Of a stretch of DNA of 17,475 nucleotides, positions 4,798-13,630 are shown piece after piece. A program made the position numbers and the translations under genes. Below the pieces are notes generated by a model, which made no database searches, was not told where the DNA came from, and saw only the letters and a program-made list of their open reading frames with translations. Position 1 is the first letter of the stretch. Every line of letters starts with the position of its first letter. Source of the DNA: an uncultured Catenibacterium sp. (GTDB lineage Bacteria > Bacillota_I > Bacilli_A > Erysipelotrichales > Coprobacillaceae); NCBI RefSeq assembly GCF_900540665.1, contig NZ_UQGV01000050.1, forward strand, positions 1-17,475. The letters are read 5' to 3'.

Positions 4798-7620
4798 TTA
4801 CAATAGGTTCTTAAGAAAGCGTCCTGTATGGCTCTTTTCACACTTTGCAACCTTTTCAGGGGTGCCTTCTACGACTATTGTACCACCATTGTCGCCGCCT
4901 TCCAATCCTAAATCAATGATGTGATCTGCGACCTTGATCACATCTAAATTATGCTCAATAACTAAGACTGTATCACCATTATCCACAATCTTCTGTAATA
5001 CACTAATCAATCTATTCACATCATCACTATGTAAACCTGTTGTAGGTTCATCAAGAATATATAATGTTTTTCCAGTTGAACGCTTCTGTAATTCAGATGC
5101 AAGCTTCACTCTTTGTGCTTCACCACCAGAAAGTGTTGTCGCACTTTGACCAAGTTTAATATAACCAAGACCTACATCATAAAGTGCTTTAAGTTTAGTA
5201 TAAATACGAGGAAGATTTTCAAAGAAAGAAAGTGATTCTTCCACAGTCATTTCTAATACATCATAGATGTTCTTATCTTTATAAGTCACCTGTAATGTTT
5301 CTTCATTATAACGATGCCCATGACATTCTTCACAAGGTACATAAACATCTGGAAGGAAGTTCATAGAGATACGCTTTACACCATCTCCCTGACATGCTTC
5401 ACAACGTCCACCCTTCACATTAAATGAGAAACGTCCTTTATCATATCCACGTATTTTGGCTTCTGGTGTTTTCGCAAATAAATCACGAATATCATCAAAG
5501 ACACCTGTATATGTCACAGGATTAGAACGTGGTGTACGACCAATTGGTTCCTGTGATACTTCAATCACTTTATCAATATTCTCTATACCACGTATTTCTT
5601 TATGTTTACCTGGCAATTCACGTGAACGATAAATCTTAGCACGAAGTGCTTTACATAAAATATCATTCACTAATGTAGACTTACCTGAACCAGATACACC
5701 CGTTACCGCAATAAACTTACCGAGTGGGAACTTCACATTAATATTCTTCAGGTTATGTTCCTTAGCCCCACGTACTTCTAAATAAAGGCCATTGCCTTTA
5801 TGTCTTGTTTTTGGTACATCAATTTTCTTTCTACCAGATAAATAATCACCTGTAATAGAATTTTCATTGGCAGCTACTTCTTCAGGTGTACCATATGCAA
5901 TCACCTGTCCACCATGAATACCTGCACCAGGACCAATATCCACAATATAATCAGAAGCACGCATTGTATCCTCATCATGTTCTACGACAAGCACACTATT
6001 TCCTAGATCACGCATTTCCTGTAGTGTATGAATGAGTTTCTCATTGTCTCTTTGATGAAGTCCGATAGAAGGTTCATCTAATACATAAAGAACACCCGTC
6101 AAGCGTGAACCAATCTGAGTTGCTAGACGAATACGCTGTGCTTCACCACCGGATAAGCCACCTGCACGTCTAGAAAGTGTTAAATAACCTAATCCTACTT
6201 CATTAAGGAAAGTTAAACGATCATGTATTTCTTTTAAGATCAAATGTGCAATCTTTTCTTCCATTTCTGAAAGTTTTAAATTCTCTACAAATTCTAAGGC
6301 TTTCTCAATAGAGAGATTTGTGAATTCAATGATATTTAAACCACCTACTTGTACACTTAGAACCATTTCATTAAGTCTTGCACCTTTACAAGTTGGACAT
6401 GTATGTTCAGCCATAAATGATGCATACCATTCCTTAGACCATTTAGAAGATGTTTCTTCATAACGTCTCTGGATCAGCGTCACAACACCTTCAATATAAT
6501 TTGTAGTACGAGAAACATTACCAGAAGAAGAGACAATTGTATAAGTAATAGGATCATGAGAACCAGTAAAGATAATATCTCTTTCTTCTTCATCAAAATC
6601 CTTTAAAGGCTTATCTAAATCAATATGATAATATTCGCATAGTTTCAAGAAACGCTGCCATTCAATACGATCAGTCCCTACTGCTGTCTTGAAATAACGA
6701 ATACCGCCTTCATTAATACTCAAGTTCCAGTCAGGTACTAATAAGTCTAAATCAACTTCTTCCTTAATTCCTAACCCTTTACAATCAGGACAGGCACCTA
6801 ATGGGTTATTAAAAGAGAATAAACGTGGTTCCAGCTTAGGAACAGAGAACCCACAAATAGGACAGGCATAATTAGAAGAGAAAAGCTTTTCAGTCCCCTG
6901 TGTAAGGTTCTCTACTAATGCTTCACCATCTGTTAGTTTTAAAGCTGTTTCTAAGGATTCAATAAGACGTGTACGATATCCTTCTTTTTTCTTTATACGA
7001 TCGACAATGACATCGATGGTATGCTTTTTATTTTTTTCTAGCGTAATGTCTTCATCAAGAGTATACATATTTCCATCTACCTTGACTCTGACATACCCTT
7101 CTTTTCTTAATTTATCAAAGAGATCTTTATGTGTTCCCTTCTGATTCATCGCCATACGTGCAAGTATCTGAAGTTTATCTCCATCATCATATGTATCCAC
7201 AATATCACCCATCTGTTTTAAAGTCTGGGCTTCTATCTTAATCCCATGATGAGGACAATAAGCATGTCCTACACGCGCATATAATAGACGTAAATAATCA
7301 TAAATTTCTGTCACTGTACCAACAGTAGAACGTGGGTTATTAGATGTTGTTTTCTGATCAATCGCAATAGCTGGTGATAAACCTTCTATTGAATCCACAT
7401 CAGGTTTTTCCATTCCACCTAAGAACTGTCTTGCATAAGAATTCAATGACTCTACATAACGTCTCTGACCTTCTGCATAGATTGTATCAAACGCAAGAGA
7501 TGTCTTCCCACTTCCTGATAAACCTGTCATAATCACAAGTTTATTTTTAGGAATATCTATATCCACATTTTTGAGGTTATTGACACGCGCACCCCTCACT
7601 GCAATGACATCCTGTTTCAT
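4798..7620 (-). CDS. uvrA: Excinuclease ABC subunit UvrA
   Basis: Damage-recognition ATPase of nucleotide excision repair, 940 residues, the normal bacterial length. It forms a dimer that loads UvrB onto lesions. Two ABC modules are visible: N-terminal Walker A GLSGSGKT (33-40) with the YAEGQRRYVESL stretch just after, and C-terminal Walker A GVSGSGKS (about 645), each with an LSGGEAQR signature. Two zinc-binding regions are intact: CPIC...CPDC near 253-280 and CEAC...CEEC near 740-765. The start at 7620 is fixed by a strong AAGGAGG ribosome binding site and by the conserved RGARVNNLKN opening. It lies 44 nt inside the preceding cca gene in another frame, so both share this DNA. hprK follows 11 nt after the stop. 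Confidence 0.98.
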   Translation of the reverse strand: MKQDVIAVRGARVNNLKNVDIDIPKNKLVIMTGLSGSGKTSLAFDTIYAEGQRRYVESLNSYARQFLGGMEKPDVDSIEGLSPAIAIDQKTTSNNPRSTVGTVTEIYDYLRLLYARVGHAYCPHHGIKIEAQTLKQMGDIVDTYDDGDKLQILARMAMNQKGTHKDLFDKLRKEGYVRVKVDGNMYTLDEDITLEKNKKHTIDVIVDRIKKKEGYRTRLIESLETALKLTDGEALVENLTQGTEKLFSSNYACPICGFSVPKLEPRLFSFNNPLGACPDCKGLGIKEEVDLDLLVPDWNLSINEGGIRYFKTAVGTDRIEWQRFLKLCEYYHIDLDKPLKDFDEEERDIIFTGSHDPITYTIVSSSGNVSRTTNYIEGVVTLIQRRYEETSSKWSKEWYASFMAEHTCPTCKGARLNEMVLSVQVGGLNIIEFTNLSIEKALEFVENLKLSEMEEKIAHLILKEIHDRLTFLNEVGLGYLTLSRRAGGLSGGEAQRIRLATQIGSRLTGVLYVLDEPSIGLHQRDNEKLIHTLQEMRDLGNSVLVVEHDEDTMRASDYIVDIGPGAGIHGGQVIAYGTPEEVAANENSITGDYLSGRKKIDVPKTRHKGNGLYLEVRGAKEHNLKNINVKFPLGKFIAVTGVSGSGKSTLVNDILCKALRAKIYRSRELPGKHKEIRGIENIDKVIEVSQEPIGRTPRSNPVTYTGVFDDIRDLFAKTPEAKIRGYDKGRFSFNVKGGRCEACQGDGVKRISMNFLPDVYVPCEECHGHRYNEETLQVTYKDKNIYDVLEMTVEESLSFFENLPRIYTKLKALYDVGLGYIKLGQSATTLSGGEAQRVKLASELQKRSTGKTLYILDEPTTGLHSDDVNRLISVLQKIVDNGDTVLVIEHNLDVIKVADHIIDLGLEGGDNGGTIVVEGTPEKVAKCEKSHTGRFLKNLL

Positions 7621-8959
7621 TCTTCAACCTCCTTATAATCACTTCTTTGTTTAAACCCTGTAATTGATAATCATAGGCCAGAGAAAGGATTTTAGAATAA
7701 TCCTGATGATTCTCAAAGCCTTCTTGAATTAAGTCCTTACCTGTCACAATAGGAACAGGGGCATGGTCTCCACAAATAGACACCATTTCTTCTATATATT
7801 CATTCAATTCATTGATAGAAGCACTTGTAACCATACCTCTTCCTAACTTATCACATCTTGCAAGATAGAGAAGATCCTTTAAAGGCGCTTTCTGATCAAT
7901 CGCTTTTAAAAAGCGTAAGAATTTAATCTTTCTTGCATGATTACGAGAAAATGTAGGTAATACCATATGATATTGAATCATAGTATAAATATATTTCTTC
8001 TGTTTATGAGAGAGAATTAGATCCACCTTTTCATCAAAAAGAGCGGCTCCTTCTTCTGCATGACCATAAGCATGTCCTTCTGGCGTTGTTACAAGTGGTT
8101 TACCTATATCATGTAATAAAGCGCTCCACATAAACCATAATGGTTCACTTGTATGATGCTTACATAATGCCGCTAAATCAGTCACCAGCATTGTATGATT
8201 CCAGACACTGCCTTCTGGATGATAGTCTGTTCTTTGATGGGTTGTATCTAAATCCTGTAAGTAGAATGGAAGACCATGAATATCTCTTAAGAAATTGAGT
8301 CCCTGTGAAGGATATAATCCCATCAATATCTTACAGTATTCTGTATAAATACGTTCTGTGCTGAGAGTATCTAATCCCCCTTCTTCCACAATGGATTGAC
8401 ACAGATTCTTTGTGTCTGGATCCATCTTGAAGCCATAACGTGACATAAAGGAGGCACCTCTTAATACACGTAGTGGATCTTCTGAGAAATGATTTCCATT
8501 TGTTGCACGAAGAATACCATTCTTTAAATCTTTCTGCCCTGAATAGAAATCAATAACTGTTCCTGTTTCTATATCATATAACATACTATTAATTGTAAAA
8601 TCTCTTCTTGCACAGGCTTTTTCTAAAGGAAGATTAGGATCCACAATCACATTAAAATCCTGATGCTTGAGTCCTGTTTTTTCTTCTATTCTTGGTAAGG
8701 CGAATTCATAGCCTTCAAGAGTAGACAAATGAACCACCGCAAATGCGGCACCCATAACCTGTACTGTTCCAAAAGGAGACAATACTTCCTTTAAAGCCTC
8801 AAAAGAGAGATGATGTACTTCTACATCAATATCTTTAGATTTTCTTTTTAATAGAAAATCACGTACACACCCTCCTACTAGATATACATGTCCTCCTGCC
8901 TGTTTAATTGCCTCAAAGACATCTAATGCGAGAGGTGTGAGATTAAATTTACTTTCCAT
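7577..8959 (-). CDS. cca: CCA-adding tRNA nucleotidyltransferase with HD domain
   Basis: A 460-residue class II nucleotidyltransferase that adds or repairs the 3' CCA end of tRNA. Motifs: VGGCVRD (28-34), catalytic aspartates in DIDVE (43-47), ARRDFTINSM (117-126), and EDPLRVLRG (160-168). An HD-type domain follows, with H255, HDIGK (283-287) and H300; relatives with this domain can have phosphatase or phosphodiesterase activity. The start is set by GAGGAG 7 nt upstream, inside uvrB (11-nt overlap). The C-terminus TGCHCSEGCACQ is encoded by the DNA that also encodes the beginning of UvrA in another frame, so the Cys/His-rich tail may be a by-product of the overlap. Poly(A) polymerase is a less likely alternative, given length and motif context. 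cca lies between uvrB and uvrA, which are usually adjacent. Confidence 0.93.
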   Translation of the reverse strand: MESKFNLTPLALDVFEAIKQAGGHVYLVGGCVRDFLLKRKSKDIDVEVHHLSFEALKEVLSPFGTVQVMGAAFAVVHLSTLEGYEFALPRIEEKTGLKHQDFNVIVDPNLPLEKACARRDFTINSMLYDIETGTVIDFYSGQKDLKNGILRATNGNHFSEDPLRVLRGASFMSRYGFKMDPDTKNLCQSIVEEGGLDTLSTERIYTEYCKILMGLYPSQGLNFLRDIHGLPFYLQDLDTTHQRTDYHPEGSVWNHTMLVTDLAALCKHHTSEPLWFMWSALLHDIGKPLVTTPEGHAYGHAEEGAALFDEKVDLILSHKQKKYIYTMIQYHMVLPTFSRNHARKIKFLRFLKAIDQKAPLKDLLYLARCDKLGRGMVTSASINELNEYIEEMVSICGDHAPVPIVTGKDLIQEGFENHQDYSKILSLAYDYQLQGLNKEVIIRRLKNETGCHCSEGCACQ

Positions 8960-10919
8960 CTTTAATCTCCTCTATCATATCTCGAAGTTCCATAGCACGT
9001 TCAAAATCAAGCACCTTCGCTGCTTCTTTCATCTGTCTTTCTAATTCTTCAAGAAGAACCTTCTTATCCTTCTTAGGTGCCTTACGGCCTTTCTTGACAA
9101 TCTTCTGTGCTTCATCAATGACTTCCTGACCATGGATAGCTTCTCTAATTTCTTTCTTAATTGTGGTTGGAGTAATACCATGAGCCTTATTATAAGCTTC
9201 CTGTATTTCTCTACGACGACTTGTTTCATCAATGGCACGCTGCATAGAATCAGTGATACGGTCTGCATACATAATAACATGACCATCCGCATTTCTTGCC
9301 GCACGACCAATTGTCTGGATCAACGAACGTTCACTTCTCAAGAAACCTTCCTTATCTGCATCTAAGATACATACAAGAGAGACTTCTGGAAGATCTAAAC
9401 CTTCTCTTAATAAGTTAATACCAATCAAGACATCATATTTACCTAAACGCAAATCTCTTAATATTTCTGTACGTTCTAATGTCTTTGTTTCTGAATGAAG
9501 ATAAGCAACCTTTAAACCAAATTCCTTAAGATAATCAGTTAAATCTTCAGCCATTCTCTTTGTGAGAGTTGTAATAAGTACACGTTCATTTCTTTCTATA
9601 CGTAACTGTATTTCACTAATAATATCATCAATCTGATCTTCTATTGGACGTACTTCAATAATAGGATCTAATAATCCTGTAGGACGAATTATCTGTTCAA
9701 CAAATTCACCATGTACACCTTCTAATTCATAATCACCTGGTGTGGCAGATACAAATATTGCCTGGGGAATAAGTTTTTCAAACTCTTCAAAACGAAGTGG
9801 TCTATTGTCCAATGCACTTGGTAAACGGAAACCATATTCTACCAATGTTTCTTTACGACTTCTATCTCCGTTAAACATACCTCTGATCTGTGGAAGCATA
9901 ACATGAGATTCATCGACAATAAGCAAGAAATCATCAGGGAAATAATCTATTAAACAATAAGGTCTTTCTCCTGGCTTTCTTCCATCAATATGACGTGAAT
10001 AGTTTTCAATACCTGGGCAGATACCTACCTCTCTCAACATTTCAATATCATGTCTTGTACGGTTATCTATTCTTTCATACTCAAGTGGTTTTGCGACATC
10101 CTGGTAATACTGCAGACGATCTTTTAATTCTTCTTCGATCGTATCACAGGCATGAAGCATCTTTTCTCGGCTGGTAATATATTCTTCAGCCGGATAAATC
10201 GTATATGTATTATAAGAGGCCTGAACATGACCAGTGAGAGGATCAACCTCAGTAATACGATCTACTTCATCACCAAATAATTCAATACGTATAATATAAG
10301 ACTCAGTATGACCTGGTACTATTTCAATCACATCACCACGTACTCTAAAAGTACCTTTGACCTGGTCCATATCATTTCTAGTATATTGTCTATCTACTAA
10401 GAATGTGAGTAATTCACGTCTATCAATTTCCTGACCCACACGTAAAGAGAAGATCATTTCCTGATAGCTCTGTGGATTACCTAAACCATAAATAGCGGCC
10501 ACAGATGCCACAACAATCGTATCTTTTCTTTCTAATAAAGAATTCATAGCAGCAGCTCTTAACATTTCTATCTCTTCATTTGTTTGTGATTCTTTATCAA
10601 TATATGTATCACTCTTAGGAATATAGGCTTCTGGCTGATAGAAATCGAAGTTTGAAATAAAGTATTCTACACGGTTTTCTGGAAAGAATTCCTTTAATTC
10701 ACTATAAAGCTGTCCAGCCAATGTTTTATTGTGTGATAGTACAAGAGTGGGTTTATTCACCTGTGCAATCACATTCGCAAAGGTAAATGTCTTACCAGTC
10801 CCTGTACCACCTAATAGTACCTGTGTCTTTTTTCCTTGATGAATTCCTTCAACAAGTTCTTTAATAGCTTCTGGCTGGTCACCCATTGGTTTAAATTTTG
10901 ATACAAGTTTGTAAGACAT
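8949..10919 (-). CDS. uvrB: Excinuclease ABC subunit UvrB
   Basis: Helicase-like damage-verification subunit of nucleotide excision repair, 656 residues, full length. Walker A GGTGTGKT (37-44), DESH box (about 337), the SATPGDYE and RPTGLLDP segments, the motif VI region QTIGRAARN, and the C-terminal UVR domain (about 620-656, LERQMKEAAKVLDFERAMELRD), which contacts UvrC or UvrA, are all present. The beta-hairpin that inserts between DNA strands reads SNFDFYQPEAY (89-99), whereas most UvrB proteins have SYYDYYQPEAY, so three of the four clustered tyrosines are changed (Asn, Phe, Phe). Ribosome binding site GAAGGG lies 5 nt before ATG, 14 nt after the upstream protease stop. The end overlaps cca by 11 nt. 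Confidence 0.98.
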   Translation of the reverse strand: MSYKLVSKFKPMGDQPEAIKELVEGIHQGKKTQVLLGGTGTGKTFTFANVIAQVNKPTLVLSHNKTLAGQLYSELKEFFPENRVEYFISNFDFYQPEAYIPKSDTYIDKESQTNEEIEMLRAAAMNSLLERKDTIVVASVAAIYGLGNPQSYQEMIFSLRVGQEIDRRELLTFLVDRQYTRNDMDQVKGTFRVRGDVIEIVPGHTESYIIRIELFGDEVDRITEVDPLTGHVQASYNTYTIYPAEEYITSREKMLHACDTIEEELKDRLQYYQDVAKPLEYERIDNRTRHDIEMLREVGICPGIENYSRHIDGRKPGERPYCLIDYFPDDFLLIVDESHVMLPQIRGMFNGDRSRKETLVEYGFRLPSALDNRPLRFEEFEKLIPQAIFVSATPGDYELEGVHGEFVEQIIRPTGLLDPIIEVRPIEDQIDDIISEIQLRIERNERVLITTLTKRMAEDLTDYLKEFGLKVAYLHSETKTLERTEILRDLRLGKYDVLIGINLLREGLDLPEVSLVCILDADKEGFLRSERSLIQTIGRAARNADGHVIMYADRITDSMQRAIDETSRRREIQEAYNKAHGITPTTIKKEIREAIHGQEVIDEAQKIVKKGRKAPKKDKKVLLEELERQMKEAAKVLDFERAMELRDMIEEIKDGK

Positions 10920-10933
10920 ATAATCCCTTCTTT

Positions 10934-12346
10934 CTATATTAAAGTAAGTACTTTCTGTAATGTATTATCATATTCCTTATGACTTAATCTTTCTGCAAGA
11001 ACACTAACCATACATTCTTGATCACTGTATTCTAATACACCATCTACAATTAAACCATGATCCTGTTCAAAACGTTTAAGAGCATCACTTGCACCCTGTG
11101 AGAAATAACCATCTGTACGACCTGGATTATACCCCAGTATTTCTAATAATCTTTCCATAACAATAATAGAATTATTCACATTATCCACATAATACTTATC
11201 ACTATAATAAGTGAAATAAGCAGATAAGAGTGACTGATCCTCTACTGTCACATCAGGAGTCCATCCCTTCTTATTAATATTCACACCCTTAGGTGTATAC
11301 CACTTTGCATAAGTATATTTCAATACAGAACCATCGGATAAGTTTGTCTGTGCCTGGATAGTACCTTTACCATAAGACTGCTGACCAATGAGTTTATATC
11401 CCTGTATTTCTTTAAATGTACCTGCGCATAATTCTGATGCACTAGCTGTTCCACCATTCATTAAAATATAACCATTAGAAAATGCATAATGGGTCTTTGT
11501 ATTATCCTTATATGTTTCAGTCTGACCCTTTTTATTCTTAACAGTAAAGAGTGTTTCCCCTTTCTCATTAAATAAAGAAAGTAGATCTCTAGCGGCAGTA
11601 ATATAACCCCCACCATTTCCTCTTAAGTCTAGAATAATATCTGATACATTCTGTTTCTTAAACTCTTTTAAAGCTGTTTCTACATGTTGTGCTGTTGTAT
11701 CTCCAAAAGTAGAAATATTCACATAACCATATACTTTATTATTTATAGTGCCTACATAATAAGTGACATCAGAACTGAAGTTCTTACGTACTGCTTTCGC
11801 ATTCAAAGTCTGTTGAAGTCTTTTTACCTTTAAAGAAACTTCTGTACCTTCATTTCCTTTAATATGTTCCTGCATTTCTGTACTAGTCAAACCACTGAGT
11901 GATTTATTATCTGCTTCAGTAATAATATCTCCAGCCTTAAGTCCAGCCTTTTCAGCACTGCTTCCTTCTATAATACCAGTCAATAAAGCACCACTATGAA
12001 CTGGAGAGAAATAAACACCAATACCACTGTAATTACCATTAATATCACTATTAAATTCTTTATTTTCCTGAGAAGACATAAAAGAGGAATGTGAGTCTCC
12101 CAGCCCATCTACTAACCCTTGAATCATACGATCCTGAATAGATGTTTTAGAATCTGTTGTATCTAACCAATTATTATTTAATAGCTCTACTACTTCATCT
12201 ACTAGTGTAAGATTTGTTTTCTCATTCGCATTTGCGCTGTTATTATGGAATACTAGATAACCACTGCCAAAACCAAGGGCTAAACAAAGTACCCCAATTA
12301 CTATATATTTGATTAATAAACTTTTCTTTCTTTTATTTAGTTCCAC
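10934..12346 (-). CDS. S41-family C-terminal processing protease (CtpA/CtpB-like) with peptidoglycan-binding domain
   Basis: Membrane-anchored serine protease, 470 residues from the GTG start I prefer. A basic N-terminus (NKRKKS) and one hydrophobic segment (about 13-34) make an uncleaved signal anchor, placing the rest outside the cell. A PDZ domain follows (about 105-180), then the S41 core with ILDLRGNGGG (about 238-247), catalytic serine in GGTASASE (S302) and catalytic lysine in SYGKGT (K327), 25 residues apart as in Tsp/CtpB. The end (about 395-445) resembles a PG_binding_1 domain (ILGYNPGRTDGYF...ALKRFEQDHGL). An ATG seven codons upstream (12367) is in frame but has no ribosome binding site, while GTG at 12346 has AGGTGA 7 nt upstream. 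It is first in the train with uvrB. Substrate unknown. Confidence 0.93.
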   Translation of the reverse strand: MELNKRKKSLLIKYIVIGVLCLALGFGSGYLVFHNNSANANEKTNLTLVDEVVELLNNNWLDTTDSKTSIQDRMIQGLVDGLGDSHSSFMSSQENKEFNSDINGNYSGIGVYFSPVHSGALLTGIIEGSSAEKAGLKAGDIITEADNKSLSGLTSTEMQEHIKGNEGTEVSLKVKRLQQTLNAKAVRKNFSSDVTYYVGTINNKVYGYVNISTFGDTTAQHVETALKEFKKQNVSDIILDLRGNGGGYITAARDLLSLFNEKGETLFTVKNKKGQTETYKDNTKTHYAFSNGYILMNGGTASASELCAGTFKEIQGYKLIGQQSYGKGTIQAQTNLSDGSVLKYTYAKWYTPKGVNINKKGWTPDVTVEDQSLLSAYFTYYSDKYYVDNVNNSIIVMERLLEILGYNPGRTDGYFSQGASDALKRFEQDHGLIVDGVLEYSDQECMVSVLAERLSHKEYDNTLQKVLTLI

Positions 12347-12353
12347 GTTCAAG

Positions 12354-12359
12354 TCACCT
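12354..12359 (-). promoter_or_regulatory. Ribosome binding site deciding the GTG start of the S41 protease
   Basis: AGGTGA on the minus strand, 7 nt before GTG at 12346-12344. The upstream in-frame ATG at 12367 has only AT-rich sequence before it, so the GTG is the likelier start. Confidence 0.7.
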
Positions 12360-12373
12360 CGTTTCATTATTTT

Positions 12374-12379
12374 ATCATA
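12374..12379 (-). promoter_or_regulatory. Candidate -10 for the protease-uvrB-cca-uvrA-hprK-lgt train
   Basis: TATGAT on the minus strand, about 28 nt before the GTG start and after the gap terminator. No good -35 lies 16-18 nt upstream (best TTTCTA at 12401-12396), so this is a weak or activated promoter, or not the real one. Confidence 0.3.
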
Positions 12380-12410
12380 ACATTGATGTTTTGAGTAGAA
12401 ACTTGACCCA

Positions 12411-12439
12411 AAAAGAAAAGATCCCTATACAGGGATCTT
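12411..12439 (-). terminator. Intrinsic terminator of gap
   Basis: A 9-bp perfect stem (AAGATCCCT with AGGGATCTT, 12418-12426 and 12431-12439), a 4-nt loop, and a U-rich tail on the minus strand (12419-12411). It lies 23 nt past the gap stop codon and separates gap from the protease-uvr train. Confidence 0.92.
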
Positions 12440-12461
12440 CCATTATTTAATTCAGATCTGA

Positions 12462-13490
12462 TTAAGCTAATTCTGAGAAATACTTGATTGTCTTAACCAT
12501 GTTAGAAGTGAATGAGTTTTCATTGTCGTACCAAGATACAACCTGAACTTCACTATTTCCATCAGGTAAAGCGTTAACCATAGTCTGAGTTGCGTCAAAT
12601 AATGAACCGTAAGTCATTCCAACGATGTCAGAAGATACGATTTCGTCTTCATTGTAACCGAATGAATCAGTTGCAGCAGCCTTCATAGCAGCGTTAACTT
12701 CATCAACAGTAACAGTACCCTTAACAACAGCTGTTAAAACTGTAGTTGATCCAGTTGGAACTGGTACACGAACTGCAGAACCGATTAATTTACCATTTAA
12801 TTCTGGGATAACTAAACCGATAGCTTTTGCAGCACCTGTAGATGAAGGTACGATGTTAACTGCAGCAGCTCTAGATCTTCTTAAGTTACCTTTTCTCTGT
12901 GGTCCATCAAGAAGCATCTGGTCACCAGTGTAACCATGAACTGTTAACATGATACCACCCTGGATTTCTGCTAACTTGTTTAATGCATCAGCCATTGGAG
13001 CTAAGCAGTTTGTAGTACAAGAAGCTGCAGAGATAACCTGATCATCTGCTGTTAATGTTTCGTTGTTTACGTTGAATACGATAGTCTTAAGATCGTTTCC
13101 AGCTGGAGCTGAAATAACAACCTTCTTAGCACCTGCATTGATATGAGCCTGAGCCTTTTCCTTAGATGTATAGAATCCTGAACACTCAAGAACAACATCT
13201 ACACCGATTTCTCCCCATGGGCAGTTGTTTGCATCTGGCTCTTTGTAGATCTTAATTGTCTGACCCTTAACTGTAATTGTACCAGCTTCATCATCAGCAG
13301 TAACCTGATCTTCTTCACCAAAACCAACATATCTTCCCTGTGATGAATCATACTTTAAAAGATGAGCTAACATCTTAGGGCTTGTTAAATCGTTAATAGC
13401 GACTACTTCATATCCTTCTGCACCGAACATCTGTCTGAATGCAAGTCTACCGATACGTCCAAAACCATTAATTGCAACTTTTACTGACAT
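12462..13490 (-). CDS. gap: Glyceraldehyde-3-phosphate dehydrogenase, NAD-dependent type
   Basis: Glycolytic enzyme of 342 residues that oxidises and phosphorylates glyceraldehyde 3-phosphate to 1,3-bisphosphoglycerate with NAD. The Rossmann start INGFGRIGR (7-15) and aspartate in INDL (D34) fit NAD use. The catalytic cysteine is C158 in SCTTNCLAP, with histidine H185 in VHGYTGDQ (most homologues have VHxYTNDQ). The RKGNLRRSRAAA stretch (199-210) is conserved. AGGAGG lies 9 nt before ATG. Codon choice is more biased than in neighbouring genes (many AAC, GTT and GAA codons), as expected for a highly expressed gene. It is a single-gene unit with a strong promoter at 13555-13583, Rex-like sites upstream and a terminator downstream. 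Confidence 0.98.
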   Translation of the reverse strand: MSVKVAINGFGRIGRLAFRQMFGAEGYEVVAINDLTSPKMLAHLLKYDSSQGRYVGFGEEDQVTADDEAGTITVKGQTIKIYKEPDANNCPWGEIGVDVVLECSGFYTSKEKAQAHINAGAKKVVISAPAGNDLKTIVFNVNNETLTADDQVISAASCTTNCLAPMADALNKLAEIQGGIMLTVHGYTGDQMLLDGPQRKGNLRRSRAAAVNIVPSSTGAAKAIGLVIPELNGKLIGSAVRVPVPTGSTTVLTAVVKGTVTVDEVNAAMKAAATDSFGYNEDEIVSSDIVGMTYGSLFDATQTMVNALPDGNSEVQVVSWYDNENSFTSNMVKTIKYFSELA

Positions 13491-13527
13491 AAATTAAATC
13501 CTCCTAAATATTATTGATTAATTGAGT

Positions 13528-13545
13528 TTGTTAATAAAAAATCAA
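13528..13545. promoter_or_regulatory. Degenerate Rex-like site just downstream of the gap promoter
   Basis: TTGTTAA at 13528-13534, 4 nt, then AAATCAA at 13539-13545. The left half matches the clostridial-type Rex half-site exactly; the right half matches at 4 of 7 positions. It would cover about +3 to +20 of the gap transcript, a usual repressor position. Weak on its own. Confidence 0.3.
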
Positions 13546-13554
13546 CTACGATGT

Positions 13555-13583
13555 ATTGTACATAATCTAATCCAAAATATCAA
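13555..13583 (-). promoter_or_regulatory. Sigma-A promoter of gap
   Basis: Minus strand -35 TTGATA (13583-13578), spacer of exactly 17 nt, -10 TACAAT (13560-13555). Each hexamer has five of six consensus bases. The leader would be about 57 nt, with AGGAGG near its end. Confidence 0.85.
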
Positions 13584-13597
13584 GTGCAAATTGCCTT

Positions 13598-13630
13598 TTT
13601 TTACAAAATATACTTAATTTTTTGTAAAAA
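13598..13630. repeat. 11-bp perfect inverted repeat upstream of the gap promoter
   Basis: TTTTTACAAAA (13598-13608) and TTTTGTAAAAA (13620-13630) with an 11-nt spacer, one helical turn. It shares its distal arm with the Rex-like site. It lies 15 nt beyond the -35, where a bound regulator could act. AT-richness makes chance pairing more likely, but both arms keep the C and G. Confidence 0.5.

Noticed and set aside
9041..9310. 89-codon minus-strand frame inside uvrB
   Set aside because: It lies wholly inside the 3' part of uvrB in another frame, with a composition expected of a shadow frame and no ribosome binding site.
10934..12367. ATG at 12367 as the start of the S41 protease
   Set aside because: It lacks a ribosome binding site, while the GTG at 12346 has AGGTGA at good spacing and begins directly before the basic N-terminus.
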